A DNA stretch of 64,000 nt, from contig JAUNTQ010000004.1 in NCBI GenBank assembly GCA_030538605.1, positions 1 through 64,000 of the forward strand, given 5' to 3'. The stretch comes from Pseudomonadota bacterium (GTDB taxonomy: Bacteria; Pseudomonadota; Gammaproteobacteria; Burkholderiales; Burkholderiaceae_C). The translations under genes were made by a program, and so were the position numbers. Under the pieces are notes generated by a model. The model saw nothing but the letters and a program-made list of their open reading frames with translations, made no database searches and was not told the DNA's origin. Of the stretch, positions 51,215 through 59,843 are shown piece after piece; the first letter of the stretch is position 1, and each line of letters starts with the position of its first letter.

Positions 51215-52678
51215 TCAGCGTGGCGAGGCGGCCAGCACGGTGTCGAAGAAGCCGCGCACGGCCACGCCGCAGAAGGCGGGCACCAGCCCGCCGTGGTAGG
51301 CCAGCAGCACTTTTTCCTCGGGGCTGTTGCCGGCGGCGTCGGGGTCGCTGGCCACGGCCTGCTTGGCTTGGGCGAAGGCGTTGGCCAGGGGGGTGCCCAC
51401 GGTAGTGGGGTCTTCCACGTCCATGCGGGTGATGAGGGCCTGCGCGCCTTGCGCGTGGAAGTAGCTCTCGGCTTCGAGGGTGTTGGCGCCAAACACCACG
51501 GGGTCGGCCGCGCCGTAGCAAAGGGCCATGGGGCGCGCGGGGGTGAAGTTGCGCAGGTCGTTGCGCTCGGCAGCGGCCCACAGCGGGTGCGCGGGCTGGG
51601 TCATGGCGGCATGGCGGTAGCTGTCGCGGATCAGGAAGGGCGAGCCCACGCCAGCGGCGAACACGGCGTCCATGGGTGTGCCGGCTTCCAGCGCGCCGCC
51701 ACTGAACAAATAGGGCGGCAGCTGCCCCGTGGCCAGCAGCGTGCCGAAGGGGGTGGTGCCGGGCAGCAGGGTGGGCACGGTGGCGGCGTAGGCGTCTTCA
51801 TAGGCCTCGGCGGGCGTGGCGTAGAGGTTGCCGTAGGCGTGTTGCCAGCTCGTCATGAGCAGGGGCGTGAAGCCGGTGGCGCCCAGGTTGACACCGCCCG
51901 CAAACACCGTGCGCAGCATGCTTGACAGCGCGTAAGGCCCGGACATGGGGCCCGCCGCAAGCAGGCGGAATTCGCCGCTCAAGTCGGCCTGCTGCATGGC
52001 GCGCGCGGTGGCCATGGCGACGTGGCCGCCTTGCGAGTAGCCGCTGACCAGCACCGCGCCCGATTCGCTGGTGCCCAGCTGCGCATAGCTTTGGCGCGCG
52101 GCGCGCAGGGCGTCCACCATGTCGGCGGACTGCTGCTCGGCGTTCAGATAGGGGTGGTAGCCGAGGGTGGAGACGTCGTAGCCCGCGTAGTTGGGCGCCA
52201 CCACCAGATAACCCTGGCTGGCATACAGCGCCGTCAGCAGGCCGGCTTCGCCGTTGGCGGGGCTGGCCATGTTGTAGGCGCGGTCGAACGTGGTGCCGTG
52301 CGCATAGAGCAGCACCGGGCGCGCGCCACTGCACGCGGGGTCAGCGCCCTGCGGCACCATGACGGCGGCAGAGGCGTTGGTGGGTTCGGCGCGCCCGCCC
52401 ACGGTGGCGTATGCCACATGCGCCAGCCGCACGCCGCAGCGCGGCGCGCCGCCCAGCGCCATCAGCTGCCTGCCCGCAGCGGTGGCGGCCAGCGCCGATT
52501 GCAGATCGGCCGCGCTGGCGAAAAGCGCCGTGGTGGTGGGGCCGGCCAGCAGCGCGCCGCGCGCAGGTGCGCCATCGTCAGGCGGGGTGTGGTCGTTGTT
52601 GCTGCTGCCGCCGCAGCCAGCCAGTCCGATGGTCAAGGTGGCGGCTGTCAGGGCGGAAAGGGCGAAGCGGGGGGTCAT
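51215..52678 (-). CDS. Secreted lipoprotein lipase/esterase (secretory lipase family)
   Basis: A 487-residue alpha/beta hydrolase with a signal peptide ending in lipobox GLAGC (about residue 20) and a short Asn/Asp/Pro linker. The core has LLYAHGTTFDRAYNMASP near 130, the nucleophile elbow VLVSGYSQGGHVAMATARA near 220, Asp in ALCYGAADPVVFGA near 395, and a late His in LAYHGGLVPAFCG near 465. This order matches the LIP/secretory-lipase fold. It is probably surface-anchored. The start at 52678 is chosen to place the lipobox. Confidence 0.85.
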   Translation of the reverse strand: MTPRFALSALTAATLTIGLAGCGGSSNNDHTPPDDGAPARGALLAGPTTTALFASAADLQSALAATAAGRQLMALGGAPRCGVRLAHVAYATVGGRAEPTNASAAVMVPQGADPACSGARPVLLYAHGTTFDRAYNMASPANGEAGLLTALYASQGYLVVAPNYAGYDVSTLGYHPYLNAEQQSADMVDALRAARQSYAQLGTSESGAVLVSGYSQGGHVAMATARAMQQADLSGEFRLLAAGPMSGPYALSSMLRTVFAGGVNLGATGFTPLLMTSWQHAYGNLYATPAEAYEDAYAATVPTLLPGTTPFGTLLATGQLPPYLFSGGALEAGTPMDAVFAAGVGSPFLIRDSYRHAAMTQPAHPLWAAAERNDLRNFTPARPMALCYGAADPVVFGANTLEAESYFHAQGAQALITRMDVEDPTTVGTPLANAFAQAKQAVASDPDAAGNSPEEKVLLAYHGGLVPAFCGVAVRGFFDTVLAASPR

Positions 52679-52832
52679 GCGGGTGTCTCCTCGTGGGCGT
52701 GTGGTGCGCCTTGCGCTTGTCGCCCCATTATGTTGGGGGCCGCAGCCAGCATGGGCTGGGGAAAGTACGCAGCGCCGTGTGCGGCAGCTTGGTGGCCGCT
52801 GGGGAGGGCTAAAGATGAAAACCCCCTGAGCT

Positions 52833-52894
52833 GAGGACGCAAAAAAAACCAAAAAATATCTGGCTGCTTCTTTCGCGCTCTTCGCGTCCGGCTG
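52833..52894. repeat. Family E repeat
   Basis: GAGGACGCAAAAAAAACC faces TTTCGCGCTCTTCGCGTCCG. It lies in the 409-bp gap 52679-53087 between the lipase and the methyltransferase, which also holds a family A copy. No gene is seen in the gap. Confidence 0.6.
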
Positions 52895-52914
52895 TTTCCA
52901 GAACAAAAAAAACC

Positions 52915-52993
52915 ATAGCTGCTTGCGCTTCTTGAATCGTCATTTTGTAGTGATTAGGCTTGAGTTATGCTAAAAACCTGCGCTACAAGCTAT
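52915..52993. repeat. AGCTGCTTGCG repeat (family A), copy 8, diverged
   Basis: ATAGCTGCTTGCGCTTC on the left and GCGCTACAAGCTAT on the right. It is a looser dyad than the other copies. Confidence 0.6.
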
Positions 52994-53087
52994 CAAAAAA
53001 GCATGCTGCCGCACAAGCGCCGACATGCCGCTGCGTTAAGCTGCGCACCTGTTTTTTTTGCTCATCCCCTGCCAAGGATCAGACCCG

Positions 53088-54095
53088 ATGACTTTTCCTC
53101 CCACACGGCGCGCCCTTCCGGGCGCGTTTGCGTGTCCGGGCGATGCATCTGCATCGCGCCGTGCCTTTCTCGCTGCCTCGGGCGGCATGGCCCTGGGCGG
53201 GCTGCTGGCTGCGCCCGCTGCATGGGGGCAGGCGAGCGGCGCCCCCGCCGCCGATGGCGCTTACGAGCCCAAGCGCGGCCAGTCGGGCAAGGACGTGATC
53301 TGGATCCCCACGCCCGATGCGCTGGTTGACCGCATGCTGCGCCTGGGCCAGCTCACGCCGCAGGACTTCGTGATGGACCTCGGCTCGGGCGACGGCAAGA
53401 TCGTCATCGCCGCCGCGCTGCAAGGCGCGCGCGCCGAGGGCATCGAATACAACGGCGATCTGGTCGAGCTCTCGCGCCGCCGCGCCGCCGCCGCCGGCGT
53501 GGCAGAGCGCACCCGCTTCGAGCGCGCCGACATCTTCGCCTCCGACTTCAGCCGCGCCACCCTCATCACCCTCTACCTGCTGCCGCGCCTGAACCTGCGC
53601 CTGCGCCCGCGCCTGATGGCGCTGAAAGCCGGCACGCGCATCGTCTCGCACGAATTCCGCATGGGCAAATGGAAGCCCGACGAAACCTCCCGCGTGGGCT
53701 ATGCCTCCATGCACCTGTGGCTGGTGCCCGCCAACGTGGGCGGCGATTGGCGGCTTGACTTCACCCAGGCCAGCGGCCCCGTGCAGGCCATGCTGGAGAT
53801 GAAGCAGAGCTTTCAGCACCCCAGCGGCGTGGTGGGCTTCAGCCAGTTTGAAACCAGCCTGCGCGAGGCGCGCGTGGCCGGCAACGAGCTGCGCTTCGGC
53901 TTCATCGACGAAGACGGCCACCTGCGCCGCTTCTTGGGGCAAGTGAGCGGCGACACCCTCACCGGCACCGTGCAAAACCTCACCACGCGCGGGCCCGACA
54001 CCCCTTTCACCGCCCGCCGCCTGGGCGCAGCCGCACCCATCGAAGGCGCGGGCGAAGCGCCCGAGAGCGAAGCCGAATGGATGGGCGAAGAATGA
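53088..54095 (+). CDS. Class I SAM-dependent methyltransferase-like protein with a Tat signal
   Basis: A 335-residue protein. The N-terminus carries a twin-arginine signal (ASRRAFLAASGGMALGGLLA ending AWGQA, residues about 23-48). The body has a Rossmann SAM-binding domain with motif I FVMDLGSGDGKIVIAAALQ near 93 and acidic motif II GIEYNGDLVELSRRR, then an extra C-terminal beta domain (about 190-335). SAM is not known to be abundant in the periplasm, so the export signal is puzzling. Its stop overlaps the start of the following permease, so the two are translationally coupled. Confidence 0.82.
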   Translation: MTFPPTRRALPGAFACPGDASASRRAFLAASGGMALGGLLAAPAAWGQASGAPAADGAYEPKRGQSGKDVIWIPTPDALVDRMLRLGQLTPQDFVMDLGSGDGKIVIAAALQGARAEGIEYNGDLVELSRRRAAAAGVAERTRFERADIFASDFSRATLITLYLLPRLNLRLRPRLMALKAGTRIVSHEFRMGKWKPDETSRVGYASMHLWLVPANVGGDWRLDFTQASGPVQAMLEMKQSFQHPSGVVGFSQFETSLREARVAGNELRFGFIDEDGHLRRFLGQVSGDTLTGTVQNLTTRGPDTPFTARRLGAAAPIEGAGEAPESEAEWMGEE

Positions 54096-55489
54096 ACACG
54101 CAGCGCAACATGGCCTCTTTCTCATCCCACCCCGCATCCGAATCCGTACAGCCCACGCAAACCCTGCGCATGCGCGAAGCGGTGGCCATCATCGTGGGCA
54201 TCGTCATCGGCGCGGGCATCTTCAAGTCGCCCTCGCTGGTGGCGCAGTTCACCGGCTCGGTCGAATGGATGATCGCCGCCTGGGTCATGGGCGGCGTCGT
54301 CTCGCTCATCGGCGCGCTGTGCTACGCCGAGCTGGCCGCCGCCTGGCCGCATGCGGGCGGCGACTACCACTTCCTGCACCGCGCCTACGGGCGGCAGGTG
54401 TCCTTCCTGTTTGCCTGGGCGCGCTTTTCGGTCATCACCACCGGCTCCATCGCGCTGCTCGGCTTTGTCTTTGGCGACTACATGAGCGCCGTGCTGCCGC
54501 TGGGCGAGCACGGCACCGCCATCTGGGCGGCGCTGTCCATCGCCTTGCTCACCTGGGTCAACGTGCGCGGCATCCACGCCAGCGCAGGCGCGCAAAGCTG
54601 GCTCACCCTGGCCGAAGTGCTGGGCCTGGTGCTGGTGGTGGTGGCGGGCCTTTACCTGTGGCTGGGCAACGGCCACGCCATGCCCGTGGCCGAAGCCGCT
54701 GCGGCCGCGCCCGCTGCCAGCAGCATGCCCAGCCTTGGCATGCTGGGCCTGGCCATGGTGTTCGTGCTGCTCACCTACGGCGGCTGGAACGAGGCCGCCT
54801 ACCTGAGCGCCGAGCTGCGCGGCTCGCGCCACGCCATCCTCTACGCGCTGGTCATCAGCCTGGTGTTTCTCACCGTGCTCTACGTGCTGGTCAACCTCGC
54901 CTACGTCTATGGCCTCGGTCTGCAAGGCATGGCGAAGAGCCAGGCCGTGGCGGCCGATCTGCTCAAGGTCGCCTTCGGGCGCACGGGCGAGACGCTGATC
55001 GCCCTCAGCGTGGCCGTGGCCGCGCTCACCTCCATCAACGCCACCATGATCGTCGGCGCGCGCACCAACTTCGCCGTGGGCCGTGACTGGCCGCAGCTAC
55101 ACGTGCTGGGCCGCTGGCACCCCGAGCGCGGCGTGCCCACCATGGCGCTGCTCACCCAGTCGGCCTTTGCACTGGCGCTGGTGCTGCTGGGCGGCGCACT
55201 GCGCAGCGGCTTCGAGACCATGGTCGAATACACCGCCCCCGTGTTCTGGACCTTCTTTTTGCTCAGCACCCTGGCGCTCATCGTGCTGCGCGTGAAAGAG
55301 CCCAACACCGAGCGCCCCTTCAAAGTGCCGCTCTACCCCGTCCTGCCCCTGGCCTTCGCCGCCGTATGCGCCTACATGCTGTGGTCATCACTCGTCTACG
55401 TGAAAACCGGCGCGCTGGTCGGCGTGGGCGTGCTGGCGGTGGGGGGGGTGCTGCTGGCGGTGTTGCAGCTGGGCAGGAAGAGCGGCTGA
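54092..55489 (+). CDS. APC-family amino-acid permease
   Basis: A 465-residue transporter with about twelve membrane helices. The first holds the APC signature REAVAIIVGIVIGAGIFKSP (near 31-50), and YAELAAAWPHAGGDYHFLHR follows helix 2. It most resembles amino-acid/polyamine/organocation permeases; the substrate is unknown. The start at 54092 overlaps the methyltransferase stop as ATGA. Downstream lies a bidirectional terminator shared with tRNA-Leu. Confidence 0.9.
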   Translation: MNTQRNMASFSSHPASESVQPTQTLRMREAVAIIVGIVIGAGIFKSPSLVAQFTGSVEWMIAAWVMGGVVSLIGALCYAELAAAWPHAGGDYHFLHRAYGRQVSFLFAWARFSVITTGSIALLGFVFGDYMSAVLPLGEHGTAIWAALSIALLTWVNVRGIHASAGAQSWLTLAEVLGLVLVVVAGLYLWLGNGHAMPVAEAAAAAPAASSMPSLGMLGLAMVFVLLTYGGWNEAAYLSAELRGSRHAILYALVISLVFLTVLYVLVNLAYVYGLGLQGMAKSQAVAADLLKVAFGRTGETLIALSVAVAALTSINATMIVGARTNFAVGRDWPQLHVLGRWHPERGVPTMALLTQSAFALALVLLGGALRSGFETMVEYTAPVFWTFFLLSTLALIVLRVKEPNTERPFKVPLYPVLPLAFAAVCAYMLWSSLVYVKTGALVGVGVLAVGGVLLAVLQLGRKSG

Positions 55490-55508
55490 ACGCGCGTTCA
55501 AACCAACA

Positions 55509-55545
55509 AAAAAGCCGCCTGGTTCAGAAGAAGCAGGCGGCTTTT
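55509..55545. terminator. Bidirectional terminator between the APC permease and tRNA-Leu
   Basis: AAAAAAGCCGCCTG, a loop and CAGGCGGCTTTT form a hairpin with T-runs on both strands. It serves the plus-strand permease and the minus-strand tRNA-Leu. Confidence 0.88.
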
Positions 55546-55550
55546 GCATT

Positions 55551-55637
55551 TGGTGCCGGAGGCCGGAATCGAACCGGCACGCCATCGCTGGCGGGGGATT
55601 TTGAGTCCCCTGCGTCTACCTATTTCACCACTCCGGC
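55551..55637 (-). tRNA. tRNA-Leu (anticodon CAA)
   Basis: An 87-nt type II tRNA with a long variable arm and encoded CCA. The acceptor GCCGGAG pairs CTCCGGC; the anticodon stem GGGGA/TCCCC with loop CTCAAAA gives CAA (UUG codons); the T arm GCCGG-TTCGATT-CCGGC is perfect. Its promoter must lie in the 40-bp gap to cysM or inside cysM. Confidence 0.96.
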
Positions 55638-55677
55638 GACGCGCTGGGAAGCCGGAAATTATGGCACAGTGCATCTC

Positions 55678-56580
55678 ATGAATTACCCCACGATTGAAGA
55701 TGCGGTTGGCCGCACGCCGCTGGTGCGCTTGCAGCGCGTGGATGCCGAAGCCAACGCCGCGCGCGGCAATGTGCTGCTGGCCAAGCTGGAGGGCAACAAC
55801 CCCGCAGGGTCGGTGAAAGACCGGCCCGCGCTGTCGATGATTCGCCGTGCCGAGGAGCGTGGCGAGATCAAGCCGGGCGACACGCTGATCGAGGCCACCA
55901 GCGGCAACACCGGCATTGCGCTGGCGATGGCCGCAGCCATCAAGGGCTACCGCATGGTGCTCATCATGCCGGAGGACTTGTCCATCGAGCGCGCGCAGAC
56001 CATGAAGGCATTTGGCGCGGAGCTGATCTTGACGCCGCGCTCGGGCGGCATGGAATACGCGCGCGACCTGGCCGACAAGATGGTGGCGCAGGGCAAGGGC
56101 CGCGTGCTCGATCAGTTTGCCAATGCCGACAACCCGCGCATCCACTACGAAGCCACCGGCCCTGAGCTGTGGCAACAGACAGACGGGCGCATCACGCACT
56201 TCGTCAGCGCGATGGGGACGACGGGCACCATCACCGGCGTGTCGCGCTTTCTGAAAGAGAAGAACCCGGCGGTGAAAATCATCGGTGCGCAGCCGTCGGA
56301 AGGCTCGCGCATTCCCGGCATCCGCAAGTGGCCCGAGGAATACCTGCCCAGGATCTACGACCCCCAGGCAGTGGACGAGCTGGTGCTGGTTGATCAGCTC
56401 GACGCCGAGGACATGGCGCGGCGGCTGGCGCGCGAAGAGGGCATCTTTGGCGGCATCTCCTCGGGCGGCGCGGCCTGGGTGGCGCAGCAGATTGCCGCGC
56501 GCGAGCAGGGCTCGACCATCGCTTTTGTGGTGTGCGACCGGGGCGACCGGTATCTGTCCACCGGCGTGTTTCCGGCCTGA
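55678..56580 (+). CDS. cysM: Cysteine synthase B (O-acetylserine sulfhydrylase)
   Basis: Makes cysteine from O-acetylserine and sulfide or thiosulfate using PLP. The 300-residue protein has the PLP lysine in NNPAGSVKDRPALSM near 45, the substrate loop EATSGNTGIALAMAA near 75, the phosphate-binding SAMGTTGTITGVSRF near 180 and the C-terminal GGISSGGAAW near 258. NPAGSVKDR favours CysM over CysK (NPSCSVKCR-type in CysK). The start at 55678 is the conserved N-terminus MNYPTIEDAVGRTPLV. Confidence 0.95.
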   Translation: MNYPTIEDAVGRTPLVRLQRVDAEANAARGNVLLAKLEGNNPAGSVKDRPALSMIRRAEERGEIKPGDTLIEATSGNTGIALAMAAAIKGYRMVLIMPEDLSIERAQTMKAFGAELILTPRSGGMEYARDLADKMVAQGKGRVLDQFANADNPRIHYEATGPELWQQTDGRITHFVSAMGTTGTITGVSRFLKEKNPAVKIIGAQPSEGSRIPGIRKWPEEYLPRIYDPQAVDELVLVDQLDAEDMARRLAREEGIFGGISSGGAAWVAQQIAAREQGSTIAFVVCDRGDRYLSTGVFPA

Positions 56581-56601
56581 ATATTCTTGATAGAAATGGC
56601 C

Positions 56602-56634
56602 TATAGCGCTTGCCAGTCAAGCGCAAGCAGCTAT
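56602..56634. repeat. Short AGCTGCTTGCG dyad (family A), copy 9
   Basis: TATAGCGCTTGCC followed by AAGCGCAAGCAGCTATA: a minimal hairpin of the family followed by a short A-rich tract. It lies between cysM and the NUDIX gene and overlaps the likely ribosome-binding region of the latter. Confidence 0.65.
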
Positions 56635-56648
56635 AAAAACAAAAGCAA

Positions 56649-57197
56649 ATGACCCGCTGGAACTATTGCCCTCAATGCGCCACGCCGCTTGAGATGCTGC
56701 CCATGCAGGAAGACAGCGGCATCGTGGAGCGCCTGCGCTGCGCCGCCTGCGGCTTCACGCACTGGAACAACCCGACGCCGGTGCTGGCGGCCATCGTCGA
56801 ATACCGCGGCCAGGTGCTGCTGGCGCGCAACGCGGCGTGGCCGGCGAAGATGTTTGCGCTCATCACCGGCTTCATGGAAGCGGGCGAGACGCCGCAAGAG
56901 GGCATCGCGCGCGAGGTGAAGGAGGAAACCAACCTGGACGTGCAGTCGCTCGGCCTGGTGGGCGTGTACGACTTTCAGCGCATGAACCAGGTCATCATCG
57001 CCTTTCACGCCGTGTGCGAGGGCGAGGTGAAGCTGTCGCCCGAGCTGGTCGATTGGCGGCTGTACGACTTGCCCGACTTGAAGTGCTGGCCCGCCGGCAC
57101 CGGCTACGCGCTGGCCGACTGGCTGCGCACGCGCGGGCACGAGCCGGTGTTTTTCACGCCCGAGGAAAACGCCGAACGCCGCAAAGGACTGGACTGA
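56649..57197 (+). CDS. NUDIX hydrolase with N-terminal zinc ribbon
   Basis: A 182-residue protein. N-terminal cysteine pairs CPQC and CAAC (residues about 7-36) form a zinc ribbon, followed by a NUDIX fold with the complete box GFMEAGETPQEGIAREVKEE near 76-95 and ETNLDVQS. It resembles the NudC-like NADH pyrophosphatase subset but is shorter than NudC (about 257 residues), so the substrate is not certain. Its stop overlaps the tusA start by one base. Confidence 0.88.
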   Translation: MTRWNYCPQCATPLEMLPMQEDSGIVERLRCAACGFTHWNNPTPVLAAIVEYRGQVLLARNAAWPAKMFALITGFMEAGETPQEGIAREVKEETNLDVQSLGLVGVYDFQRMNQVIIAFHAVCEGEVKLSPELVDWRLYDLPDLKCWPAGTGYALADWLRTRGHEPVFFTPEENAERRKGLD

Positions 57198-57448
57198 TGG
57201 AGCCGACCGATCTCGATATCGCGAAAGAAGTGGATGCGCGCGGGCTGAACTGCCCGCTGCCCATCCTGAAGGCCAAGAAGGCGCTGGCCGAGCTGCAAAG
57301 CGGGCAGTTGCTGCGCGTGCTGACGACCGATCCCGGCGCGCTGCGCGACTTCGAGGCCTTTGCCCGGCAGACGGGCAACGCGCTGGTGGCGCAGAGCGAA
57401 AGCGGCAGCGCGGACGGCGAGACGGCGCACGTGCTGCGCCGAAGGTAA
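57197..57448 (+). CDS. tusA: TusA-family sulfur carrier protein
   Basis: An 83-residue protein with the CPxP motif in VDARGLNCPLPILKAKKALA (Cys near 18), the sulfur-accepting cysteine of TusA/SirA/YeeD proteins. These relay persulfide sulfur, for example to tRNA 2-thiouridine synthesis or molybdenum cofactor enzymes. The nearby cysM gene gives a sulfur-metabolism context. Overlap with the NUDIX stop (TGATG) shows translational coupling. Family members are easy to confuse, so TusA proper is not proven. Confidence 0.85.
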   Translation: MEPTDLDIAKEVDARGLNCPLPILKAKKALAELQSGQLLRVLTTDPGALRDFEAFARQTGNALVAQSESGSADGETAHVLRRR

Positions 57449-57457
57449 GACCGCCGC

Positions 57458-58345
57458 TCAGGTTTCGAGCGCTTTCAGGTATTCGCGAAAGCTCGCGCCC
57501 ATTTGCGGGTGTTGCAGCGCCAGCTCCACCGTGGCTTGCAAAAACCCATCTTTGCTACCGCAATCGTAGCGTTTGCCGTCGTATTGATAGGCGTAAACGC
57601 GCTCTTTGGTCATCAGGCTGGCGATGGCGTCGGTGAGCTGGATTTCGCCGCCCGCGCCGGGCGGCTGGTTGCGGATTTCGTCGAAGATGCGCGGCGTGAG
57701 GATGTAGCGCCCGGCCACGCCCATGCGCGAGGGCGCGGCTTCGGGGGCGGGTTTTTCCACGATGCGCTCGATGTTGATCAGCCGCTCGCCCGCAGGCGTG
57801 CCGGCCACGATGCCGTAGCGGCGCACCTGGTCTTGCGGCACCTGCTGCACCGCCAGCACCGAGCGGCCCAGGGCTTCGAAGGCGCGGGTCATCTGCGCCA
57901 GCACGGGCGCGCCGCCGGCGGGGCCGACCATCAGGTCGTCGGCCAGCAGCACGGCAAAGGGCTGGTCGCCCACGATGTGCGCGGCGCACAGCACGGCGTG
58001 GCCCAGGCCCAGCGAGCGCGGCTGGCGCACGTAGGTGCAGTCCATGTCGTCGGGGGCGACGGCATGCACGGTGGCCAGCAGCTCGGCCTTGCCGGCGGCT
58101 TGCAGCTCGCTTTCCAGCTCGTAGGCGGTGTCGAAGTGGTCTTCGATGGCGCGCTTGCTGCGGCCGGTGACGAACACCATGTGGCGCACGCCCGCCGCGT
58201 AGGCTTCTTCCACGGCGTATTGGATCAGGGGCTTGTCCACGATGGGCAGCATCTCCTTCGGGCTGGCCTTGGTGGCAGGCAGAAAGCGCGTGCCGAGGCC
58301 GGCAACGGGAAAGACGGCGGTGAGAACCTGCGGAGAAGGTGACAT
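57458..58345 (-). CDS. galU: UTP-glucose-1-phosphate uridylyltransferase
   Basis: Makes UDP-glucose for polysaccharide and lipopolysaccharide synthesis. The 295-residue protein has the nucleotide-binding loop [20 protein letters not shown] near 15-34, followed by [29 protein letters not shown] near 130 and a terminal [18 protein letters not shown]. Its start at 58345 is divergent from the dehydrogenase-like gene. Confidence 0.95.
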   Translation of the reverse strand: MSPSPQVLTAVFPVAGLGTRFLPATKASPKEMLPIVDKPLIQYAVEEAYAAGVRHMVFVTGRSKRAIEDHFDTAYELESELQAAGKAELLATVHAVAPDDMDCTYVRQPRSLGLGHAVLCAAHIVGDQPFAVLLADDLMVGPAGGAPVLAQMTRAFEALGRSVLAVQQVPQDQVRRYGIVAGTPAGERLINIERIVEKPAPEAAPSRMGVAGRYILTPRIFDEIRNQPPGAGGEIQLTDAIASLMTKERVYAYQYDGKRYDCGSKDGFLQATVELALQHPQMGASFREYLKALET

Positions 58346-58461
58346 GAGGGGGTGTTCAGAGTGATAAAGTGCCAGCGAATTGCCCGCCAGGGGTGATGCA
58401 GAGGCAACGGCGGTGCCCGCTTGGCACTTGGCGCTTGCAACATCAAGAAGAGAGGAAACGC

Positions 58462-59433
58462 GTGGACATTCTCCTGCTGGAGGATCTGGCGCCTGACGCC
58501 CGCCAGTGGCTGGCCGACAGGCATGCGGTGCATTATCGGCCAGAGCTGATGGGTGACATGACCGCGCTGCGCAGCCATTTGTACAAGGCCGATGCGCTGG
58601 TGGTGCCGCCGGGCCTGATGGTCAACGCGCAGTTGCTGGATTTCGCGCCGCGCCTGGTGGCGCTGGGCCGCATCCACGACGGCACCGAGAACGTCGACTT
58701 CGAAGCCTGCCAGCGCCGCCGCGTGCGGGTGATCCAGGCGTCCAGCGCCACGGTGCGCGCCAGCGCCGAATACCTGCTGTCGGCGCTGCTGGCGCTGTTT
58801 CGCCAGGGCGTGCGTCAGCGCGGCGATGGCGACGTGCGCAGCCTGCGTCGGCCGGGGCGCGAGATCAATGACAGCGTGATTGCGCTGCTGGGCCTGTCGC
58901 CGCCGGCGCACATGCTGGCCACCATGCTGGTGCCGCTGGGCGCACGCGTGGTGGGCTATGACCCCGCCGTGCACCGCAGCGCCGAGCTGTGGCGCCGCCT
59001 GGGTGTGCAGCCGATGGGGCTGACGGAGATGCTGGAGGTGGCCGACGCGGTGTCGATGCAGCTGGTGTATGCCTCGCGCTACCGCGGTCTGCTGGGCGAT
59101 CGCGTGTTGTCGGCCTGCAAGTTCGGCCAGATGTGGAGCAGCATCAGCCGCCCGTCGCTGTTCGAGCTGCCCGCGCTGGCACAGGTGCTGCGCACGCGCC
59201 GCATCAGCGCGCTGATGATGGACAGCGACGACGAAAGCCTGTCGGCCCCCGACATGCCACTGGCCAACTTGACCAACGTGCGCATCACCCCGCGGCTGGC
59301 ACCGTTCACGCACGAGTCGGTGCTGCGCGGCAGCTGGTACCTGGCCGACCGCATTCACGAAACCCTGGTGATGGCCGAGGTGCGCAAGCAGCCCGGCATG
59401 CTGCTGGACAGCGACCCCATGCCGCTGGCCTGA
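58462..59433 (+). CDS. Degenerate D-2-hydroxyacid dehydrogenase family protein (possible pseudoenzyme)
   Basis: A 323-residue protein with the two-domain layout of D-isomer-specific 2-hydroxyacid dehydrogenases. The N-terminal substrate domain reaches [20 protein letters not shown] near 78-97, and the NAD-domain topology follows. Expected catalytic features are missing: the GxGxxG loop reads [13 protein letters not shown] near 152, the usual NxxRGxxxD(E) region reads [14 protein letters not shown] near 228, and the terminal TPHxAW-type His region reads [13 protein letters not shown]. The GTG start at 58462 is preferred because AGAGGAAA precedes it. An NAD-binding enzyme that has lost activity, or gained another, is the best reading. 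Confidence 0.72.
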   Translation: MDILLLEDLAPDARQWLADRHAVHYRPELMGDMTALRSHLYKADALVVPPGLMVNAQLLDFAPRLVALGRIHDGTENVDFEACQRRRVRVIQASSATVRASAEYLLSALLALFRQGVRQRGDGDVRSLRRPGREINDSVIALLGLSPPAHMLATMLVPLGARVVGYDPAVHRSAELWRRLGVQPMGLTEMLEVADAVSMQLVYASRYRGLLGDRVLSACKFGQMWSSISRPSLFELPALAQVLRTRRISALMMDSDDESLSAPDMPLANLTNVRITPRLAPFTHESVLRGSWYLADRIHETLVMAEVRKQPGMLLDSDPMPLA

Positions 59434-59485
59434 GCGCGGCTTGTGTGCACGCTGCCGGGGTGGCAGTGTGTTATGAATAAAAAGT

Positions 59486-59564
59486 GAGCTGCTTGCGCAC
59501 GTTATAAAACGTTTTCAGGTATAAATGTATCTGAAAACGTTTTATAACCTACGCAAGAAGCTAT
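59486..59564. repeat. AGCTGCTTGCG dyad repeat (family A), copy 10
   Basis: GAGCTGCTTGCGCACGTTAT and AAACGTTTTATAACCTACGC... pair over most of their length with an ATCTGAAAACG arm, and a T-run follows. It is the first of several repeats in the 410-bp gap 59434-59843, and the likely terminator of the gene to its left. Confidence 0.8.
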
Positions 59565-59607
59565 TTTTTTGATATAACTGAACCCAAAAACAATCAGACG
59601 CTTCTTG

Positions 59608-59640
59608 CTCCCTCCCCCAGCGGGGGAAGGGGCCAACAGC
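59608..59640. repeat. Partial family D repeat
   Basis: GCTCCCTCCCCCAGCGGGGG followed by AAGGGGCCAACAGC, with the associated AATCAGACGCTTCTT just before it. It is the core palindrome of the family. Confidence 0.7.
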
Positions 59641-59700
59641 CAAAACGCTTGTCGGCTTATTTATGAGATTGGCTATAGCTGTAAAGCCACTCAACAACTG

Positions 59701-59804
59701 GACGCAGAGGACGCAAAGATTCCGCAGAGGACGCAAAAGAAACAACCAAATGATTTTTGGTTTTCTTTTGCGTCCTTCGCGAACCCTTCGCGTCCTTCGC
59801 GTCC
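59701..59804. repeat. Family E repeat
   Basis: GACGCAGAGGACGCAAAG is repeated as CCGCAGAGGACGCAAAAG, and TTTTGCGTCCTTCGCGAACC with CTTCGCGTCCTTCGCGTCCG lies on the facing side. It ends about 40 bp from the valS stop. Confidence 0.65.
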
Positions 59805-59843
59805 GGATGTCTGGCTGTTTTTCAACGCGATGGCCCGGCGGCC

